A DNA stretch of 64,000 nt, taken from assembly GCF_017639205.1 (NCBI RefSeq), contig NZ_CP071139.1, positions 2,418,001 to 2,482,000 on the forward strand, read 5' to 3'. The position numbers and the translations under genes are program-made. A model generated the notes under the pieces. It saw only the letters and a list, made by a program, of their open reading frames with translations. It did no database searches and had not been told where the DNA came from. Positions 60,065 to 64,000 of this stretch are shown one piece after another. This stretch comes from Streptomyces nojiriensis (GTDB lineage Bacteria; Actinomycetota; Actinomycetes; Streptomycetales; Streptomycetaceae). Every line of letters begins with the position of its first letter. Position 1 is the first letter of the stretch.

Positions 60065-60463
60065 GTGATCGACTTCGTCAAGGACGTGCGCCTCTGGTTC
60101 GCACCCTCGCGGCTGAGGGACGAGGGCGAGACCCCGGACTACCGCTTCTCGCTGGCCAACGAACGGACCTTCCTCGCCTGGATCCGGACCTCGCTGGCGC
60201 TGGTGGGCGGCGGTTTCGCCGTCGACCAGTTCCTGCCGGACCTGCGCTGGGGGGTGCGGGTCGGGATGGCCTTCACGCTGCTCGCGGTGGGCGCGGCCTG
60301 CGCGCTGCGGGCGGTGAACCACTGGGTGCGGTGCGAGCGGGCGATGCGGCTGGGCGAGGACCTGCCGCTGTCGCGCTTCCCGGTGCTGCTGAGCCTGGGC
60401 GTCGGGCTGGTGGCGGTGACGATGGTGGTGGTCGTGCTGCTGGGCTGGACGTCGGGGCGGTGA
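60065..60463 (+). CDS. DUF202/YidH-family membrane protein
   Basis: Predicted 132 aa. The conserved family segment is DYRFSLANERTFLAWIRTSL at the start of helix 1, followed by three membrane segments (about 42-58, 66-85, 105-126). The GTG at 60065 lies ten bases past the Nudix stop, and a TAGATT hexamer ends six bases before it, overlapping the Nudix stop codon, so an internal leaderless promoter is possible. Its stop overlaps the start of the next DUF202 gene as GTGA. The function of the family is unknown. Confidence 0.88.
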   Translation: MIDFVKDVRLWFAPSRLRDEGETPDYRFSLANERTFLAWIRTSLALVGGGFAVDQFLPDLRWGVRVGMAFTLLAVGAACALRAVNHWVRCERAMRLGEDLPLSRFPVLLSLGVGLVAVTMVVVVLLGWTSGR

Positions 60464-60777
60464 GCGGCTCGGGCACGGACCGCGATGCCGGGCTGCAGCC
60501 CGAGCGGACCCGGCTCGCGTGGCGGCGTACGACCCTGGCCTCCTCGGTGGTGGCGGTGCTGGCGCTGCGGCAGGCCTTGCGCGGGACGGGCGCGCCGGTG
60601 GAGCTGGCCGGGGTGGCGGCCATCGCGCTGATCTGGCTGGCGTTCCTGGGGGTGGCCCACCGGCGGATCCGGACGCTGGCCGCCGACCGCCCGCAGGACC
60701 TCGCGCCGCGGGCGGCCCTGGCGGTGGTGGCGTGCACGGTGGCGCTGGCGGCTTTCGCGATGGCGGTGATCCTCTGA
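60460..60777 (+). CDS. Second DUF202-family membrane protein
   Basis: Predicted 105 aa starting with GTG at 60460, which overlaps the TGA of the previous gene. It opens MSGSGTDRDAGLQPERTRLA and carries the DUF202 core LQPERTRLAWRRTTLASSVV, followed by three short membrane helices (about 25-40, 48-63, 80-105). The two DUF202 proteins are distant paralogues and probably form a heteromeric membrane complex, as their strict coupling suggests; this is inference. The function is unknown. A spacer of 86 bases then leads to the histidine-rich gene. Confidence 0.85.
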   Translation: MSGSGTDRDAGLQPERTRLAWRRTTLASSVVAVLALRQALRGTGAPVELAGVAAIALIWLAFLGVAHRRIRTLAADRPQDLAPRAALAVVACTVALAAFAMAVIL

Positions 60778-60850
60778 GCCGTCGGCCGGTGTGATGATCG
60801 CACTTTGCCGCACCATTGCGACACAACGGGCGATGTCCGGCAATCCACAC

Positions 60851-60856
60851 TAACCT
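60851..60856 (+). promoter_or_regulatory. Candidate -10 for leaderless His-rich gene
   Basis: TAACCT ends seven bases before the ATG at 60864, without a ribosome-binding site. The upstream 60 bases are AT-richer than the flanking genes. Confidence 0.5.
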
Positions 60857-60863
60857 CGGCGCC

Positions 60864-61160
60864 ATGACGACCCTGCACCACGAACACCCCACGCACCAGC
60901 ACACGCACGGCGCGGACTGCGGGCACCAGGCGGTCTCGCACGGCGACCACGTCGACTACGCCCACGACGGCCACCTGCACCGGGAGCACTCGGGGCACTG
61001 GGACGAGTGCGAGCCCAGCGGGCACACCACGCACGACGGCCACGCGCACGCGCACGGGGCGGACTGCGGGCACGAGACGGTCCGGCACGGCGATCACGTG
61101 GACTACCTGCACGACGGACACCGGCACGCGGAGCACGACGGACACTACGACGACCACTGA
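60864..61160 (+). CDS. Histidine-rich duplicated metal-binding protein
   Basis: Predicted 98 aa with 28 histidines. Two internal copies of about 37 residues can be aligned: THGADCGHQAVSHGDHVDYA with DGHLHREHSGHWDEC, and AHGADCGHETVRHGDHVDYL with DGHRHAEHDGHYDDH. Each has one Cys in ADCGH and a strict HGDHVDY core. No signal peptide or membrane segment is present, so it should be cytosolic, probably storing or chaperoning zinc, nickel or copper. The ATG at 60864 has no ribosome-binding site; TAACCT seven bases upstream suggests a leaderless mRNA. The longer frame from 60816 is leader. It follows the DUF202 pair. Confidence 0.85.
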   Translation: MTTLHHEHPTHQHTHGADCGHQAVSHGDHVDYAHDGHLHREHSGHWDECEPSGHTTHDGHAHAHGADCGHETVRHGDHVDYLHDGHRHAEHDGHYDDH

Positions 61161-61259
61161 CGGGTACGGCCGACCGGACTCCGGTACCCGCCCTCCCCCC
61201 GCGCGGCGACGGCTGGCAGGATGCCGACCGTTCGTCAAAGCGACCCGGGGAGAGCGCAG

Positions 61260-62171
61260 ATGTCCGTCGAAGAGCCGTACCTCGTCCAGCCGGCACCGGG
61301 GGTGTACGCCTACGTCCAGCCGGACGGCGGCTGGTGCCTCAACAACGCCGGGTTCGTGACCGACGGGGACCGGACCCTGCTCGTGGACACCGCCGCCACC
61401 GAGCGGCGGGCCCTGGCCCTGCGCGCCGCGATCGTGGCGGCCGGGGTGCCGCTCCCCCGCACCGTGGTCAACACCCACCACCACGGCGACCACACGTACG
61501 GGAACGGCGTGTTCGCCCCCGAGGCGCTGATCCTCGGGCATGACAACGCACGGTCCGAGCAGCTCGCGGCCGGGCACCAGCTGGAGCTGATCTGGCCCGC
61601 CACGGACTTCGGCGCGGTCGACATCGTGCCGCCCGACCTCACCTACAGCGACCGGGCGACCCTGCACGTCGGGGCGACGGAGGTGCGGGTCGTCCACCCG
61701 GGCGTCGCGCACACCACCGGGGACTCGGTCGTGTGGCTGCCCGGGCAGCGGGTGGTGTTCACCGGCGACCTGGTCTTCGCCGGGGGGACGCCGTTCCTCG
61801 CGATGGGCTCCCTCGCGGGCTCGCTGCGGGCGCTGGAGCTGCTGCGCTCGCTGGACGCCGAGACCGTCGTACCGGGCCACGGCCCCCTCACCGACCCCTC
61901 GGCCTACGACTCCACCGAGCGCTATCTGCGGTACGTGGCCGAGCTCGCCCGGGAGGGGCGGGCCAAGGGGCTGTCCCCGCTGGAGGTGGCCCAGCAGGCC
62001 GATCTCGGCGAGTTCGGCTCCTGGCGGGAGAGCGAGCGGCTGGTGGCGAACGTGCACCGGGCGTACGCGGAACTGGACGGCCGGCCGGAGGGCGCGCCGC
62101 TGGACATCCTGGCGGTCCTGACGGACATGACCGTGATGAACGGCGGAACACCGATCCTCTGCCACGCCTGA
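61260..62171 (+). CDS. Metallo-beta-lactamase-fold hydrolase
   Basis: Predicted 303 aa from the ATG at 61260 behind GGGGAGAG. The zinc signature THHHGDHTYGNG gives the HxHxDH motif (here H-H-H-G-D-H). Further ligands lie in VHPGVAHTTGDSVVWLPGQR, FTGDLVFAGGTP and VPGHGPLTDPS. The N-terminal GWCLNNAGFVTDGDRTLLVD strand is typical of glyoxalase-II/arylsulfatase-type MBL proteins. The C-terminal 60 residues are helical. The substrate is unknown. A short spacer separates it from the His-rich gene, and a palindrome in the 142-base gap downstream marks the next promoter. Confidence 0.9.
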   Translation: MSVEEPYLVQPAPGVYAYVQPDGGWCLNNAGFVTDGDRTLLVDTAATERRALALRAAIVAAGVPLPRTVVNTHHHGDHTYGNGVFAPEALILGHDNARSEQLAAGHQLELIWPATDFGAVDIVPPDLTYSDRATLHVGATEVRVVHPGVAHTTGDSVVWLPGQRVVFTGDLVFAGGTPFLAMGSLAGSLRALELLRSLDAETVVPGHGPLTDPSAYDSTERYLRYVAELAREGRAKGLSPLEVAQQADLGEFGSWRESERLVANVHRAYAELDGRPEGAPLDILAVLTDMTVMNGGTPILCHA

Positions 62172-62225
62172 CAACACCGGATATCGCCGGGCGGAGAGTT
62201 TTCTTTCCGCCCGGCCCCTGGACGA

Positions 62226-62245
62226 CATACCGACTGGTCGGCATG
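62226..62245. promoter_or_regulatory. Palindrome upstream of kinase-ACAD operon
   Basis: CATACCGACTGGTCGGCATG is a 20-base near-perfect palindrome: only one symmetric pair (A/C) does not match. Such ACCGAC...GTCGG sites resemble TetR-family operators. It lies 69 bases before the APH-like start, a promoter position. No TetR gene is within the window nearby. Confidence 0.6.
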
Positions 62246-62313
62246 ATGGCTCGCGACGGTGCTCCGACGCACCGCCGCTCTTCCCCTCGTCGACTCGCAC
62301 GGAGGTGCGCACC

Positions 62314-63372
62314 ATGACCTCAGCCCCGGCCGACCCGCGCGGCCTGGACCTGGAGCGGCTGCGCGGTCATCTCGACCGGGCCCGGCCGGGACTCGTGGCC
62401 GGAGCGCTGCGCGGCCGGCTCATCGAGGGCGGCCGGTCGAATCTCACGTACGAGATCACCGACGGGACCGCCCGCTGGGTGGTCCGCCGGCCGCCACTGG
62501 GCCACGTCCTGGCCACCGCGCACGACATGCGGCGCGAGCACCGGGTCATCGAGGCGCTGCACGGCACGGCCGTGCCGGTGCCCGAGCCGCTGCTCCTGTG
62601 CGAGGACGAGGCCGTGCTCGGGGCGCCGTTCTACGTCATGGAGTTCGTGGACGGGGTGCCGTACCGGACGGCCGAGCAGCTCGCGGCGATCGGCCCGGAG
62701 CGGACCCGGCGGGCGGTACTGGGCCTGGTGGACACCCTGGTCGACCTGCACGCGGTGGACCCGGTAGCGGTGGGCCTGGGCGACTTCGGCCGGCCCGAGG
62801 GATTCCTGGACCGGCAGCTGCGCCGCTGGGGCAAGCAGCTCGCGGCCTCCCGGGGCCGGGAGCTCGCGGGGATCGACGAGCTGCACGGCGCGCTGGGCCG
62901 GAGGCTGCCCGTCTCCCCCGCCCCGACCGTGGTGCACGGCGACTTCCGGCTCGACAACGTCCTCATCGGCGGAACCCCGTCCGGCACCGACACCGTCCGG
63001 GCGGTGCTGGACTGGGAGATGTCCACGCTCGGGGATCCGCTGACCGACCTCGGGCTGCTGGTGATGTACAGCTCGGACCTGGGCCTGACCGGATCGCCGG
63101 TCAGTACGACGAGCGGGGCGCCGGGCCATCCGACGCCGGCCGAGCTCGTCGAGCGGTACGCCGCCCGCTCGGGGCGGGACACCGGGGCGATCGCCTGGTA
63201 CACGGCCTTCGCCTGGTTCAAGCTCGCCGTGATCCTCGAGGGCATCCACTACCGCTACACGCTGGGACAGACCGTCGGGGCGGGCTTCGACCGGATCGGC
63301 GAGCTGGTCCCGGTCTTCATCGAGCACGGACTGACCACGCTCCAGGACCGCCAGGACCGCCAGGAAGGCTGA
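62314..63372 (+). CDS. APH-like phosphotransferase, ACAD10/11-type
   Basis: Predicted 352 aa. The ATG at 62314 is eight bases past ACGGAGG. It is a kinase-fold protein of the choline/aminoglycoside phosphotransferase group: GRSNLTYEITDGTARWVVRR (nucleotide loop and Lys region), APFYVMEFVDGVPYR (hinge), the catalytic loop VVHGDFRLDNVLIGG and the metal-site AVLDWEMSTLGDPLTDLG. It ends LQDRQDRQEG, with the adjacent acyl-CoA dehydrogenase starting 12 bases later. In animals ACAD10 and ACAD11 fuse these two domains, and the APH part phosphorylates 4-hydroxyacyl groups so that the ACAD part can remove them; the same chemistry is a plausible inference here. Confidence 0.9.
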   Translation: MTSAPADPRGLDLERLRGHLDRARPGLVAGALRGRLIEGGRSNLTYEITDGTARWVVRRPPLGHVLATAHDMRREHRVIEALHGTAVPVPEPLLLCEDEAVLGAPFYVMEFVDGVPYRTAEQLAAIGPERTRRAVLGLVDTLVDLHAVDPVAVGLGDFGRPEGFLDRQLRRWGKQLAASRGRELAGIDELHGALGRRLPVSPAPTVVHGDFRLDNVLIGGTPSGTDTVRAVLDWEMSTLGDPLTDLGLLVMYSSDLGLTGSPVSTTSGAPGHPTPAELVERYAARSGRDTGAIAWYTAFAWFKLAVILEGIHYRYTLGQTVGAGFDRIGELVPVFIEHGLTTLQDRQDRQEG

Positions 63373-63383
63373 GGAACCCACCC

Positions 63384-64000
63384 ATGGATTTCGCATTCGA
63401 CACCCGGACCGAGGAACTCCGCGAGCGGCTGCTCGCGTTCATGGAGGAGTACGTCTACCCGGCGGAGCCCGTCGCCGCCGAGCAGCGCGCACGGCTGGCC
63501 TCGCCCTGGGACACCCCGGCCGTCTTCGGTGAACTGAAGGCCGAGGCGCGCCGCCAGGGCCTGTGGAACCTCTTCCTGCCGGACGCGGAGCACGGCGCGG
63601 GGCTGACCAACCTCCAGTACGCGCCGCTCGCCGAGATCACCGGCCGCAGCCCGCACCTGGCGCCGATGGCGACCAACTGCGCGGCGCCGGACACCGGGAA
63701 CATGGAGCTGCTCGCCCAGTTCGGGAACGAGGAGCAGAAGAAGCGCTGGCTGGATCCCCTGCTGGCCGGGGAGATCCGCTCCGCCTTCGCGATGACCGAG
63801 CCCGAGGTGGCCTCCTCGGACGCGACGAACATCGAGACCCGCATCGAGCGCGACGGTGACGAGTACGTGGTGACCGGTCGCAAGTGGTTCATCTCCGGGG
63901 CGATGAACCCGAACTGCGGGATCTTCATCGTGATGGGCAAGACGGACCCGGAGGGCGCCGATCCGCGCCGCCAGCAGTCGATGGTCCTGGTGCCGCGCGA
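63384..64000 (+). CDS. Acyl-CoA dehydrogenase family protein, 5' part
   Basis: Truncated at the window end after about 205 codons. The ATG at 63384 follows GAGGAAC. The visible part has the N-terminal helical domain (MDFAFDTRTEELRERLLAFM, then GLWNLFLPDAEHGAGLTNLQ), the FAD/acyl-binding segment NMELLAQFGNEEQKKRWLDP and the flavin-contact signature AFAMTEPEVASSDATNIETR, followed by the beta domain (YVVTGRKWFISGA). It is close to the ACAD10/11 branch by its PDAEHGAGLTNLQYAPLAE and Pro/Trp spacing. It is 12 bases after the APH-like kinase gene and clearly in the same operon. Confidence 0.93.
   Translation, partial: MDFAFDTRTEELRERLLAFMEEYVYPAEPVAAEQRARLASPWDTPAVFGELKAEARRQGLWNLFLPDAEHGAGLTNLQYAPLAEITGRSPHLAPMATNCAAPDTGNMELLAQFGNEEQKKRWLDPLLAGEIRSAFAMTEPEVASSDATNIETRIERDGDEYVVTGRKWFISGAMNPNCGIFIVMGKTDPEGADPRRQQSMVLVPR

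Overview
The window is high-GC chromosomal DNA (most third codon positions are G or C) from a Streptomyces. Markers are a complete Pup-proteasome locus, chaplin genes, a mycothiol ligase (mshC), the gylR-glpFKD glycerol operon and the ParJ/PAC2 gene. From memory, the gene order follows the S. coelicolor region around SCO1632 to SCO1690. No insertion sequence, prophage, CRISPR array or rRNA operon was seen. Genes are dense on both strands, and strong GC-rich hairpins separate many transcription units.

Region 1 (1-14020, mostly minus strand) is the pupylation and proteasome cluster: a zinc-ribbon protein (cut by the window start), the WYL regulators pafC and pafB, two FKBP prolyl isomerases (one a lipoprotein), Pup ligase pafA, a divergent MFS exporter and LacI regulator, proteasome subunits prcA and prcB, an endonuclease VII-like protein that overlaps prcB, pup (encoded with C-terminal Gly-Gly-Glu), depupylase dop and the AAA ring ATPase mpa/arc.

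Region 2 (14285-23966) holds a 3Fe-4S-type ferredoxin, a membrane-anchored protein of unknown function, trmI, an M50 protease with CBS domains, a RecB-like nuclease, an orphan NarL-type response regulator, two tandem family-5 substrate-binding lipoproteins without permeases, and a HAD hydrolase. Region 3 (24074-35201) holds cobalamin-dependent metH, the glycerol regulon gylR/glpF/glpK/glpD with a shared upstream motif, parJ and an unrecognised protein.

Region 4 (35263-45354) contains mshC, a kinase-like TIGR03843 protein, a DUF3090 protein and a histidine phosphatase, all on the minus strand. These are followed by corA, a ferritin-like protein, an F420-dependent LLM oxidoreductase, an aldo/keto reductase and a RecD2-like protein whose ATPase motifs are degenerate. 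Region 5 (45407-52702) holds an acidic unknown protein, a DUF5703 protein, a chaplin with a 34-triplet NPG linker and a sortase signal, chpH, an M20 peptidase, tRNA-Leu(GAG), an ECF41-type sigma factor facing a small membrane protein, and a PAS-GAF-PP2C phosphatase.

Region 6 (52760-64000) holds two amino-acid permeases, a helical-repeat-like unknown, an ASCH protein, an FAD dehydrogenase, a Nudix hydrolase, two DUF202 membrane proteins, a histidine-rich duplicated protein, an MBL-fold hydrolase, and an APH-like kinase followed by an acyl-CoA dehydrogenase (cut by the window end). The last pair resembles a split version of eukaryotic ACAD10/ACAD11. The strongest candidates for undescribed biology are the kinase/phosphatase/mshC module, the degenerate RecD2-like protein and the APH-ACAD pair.
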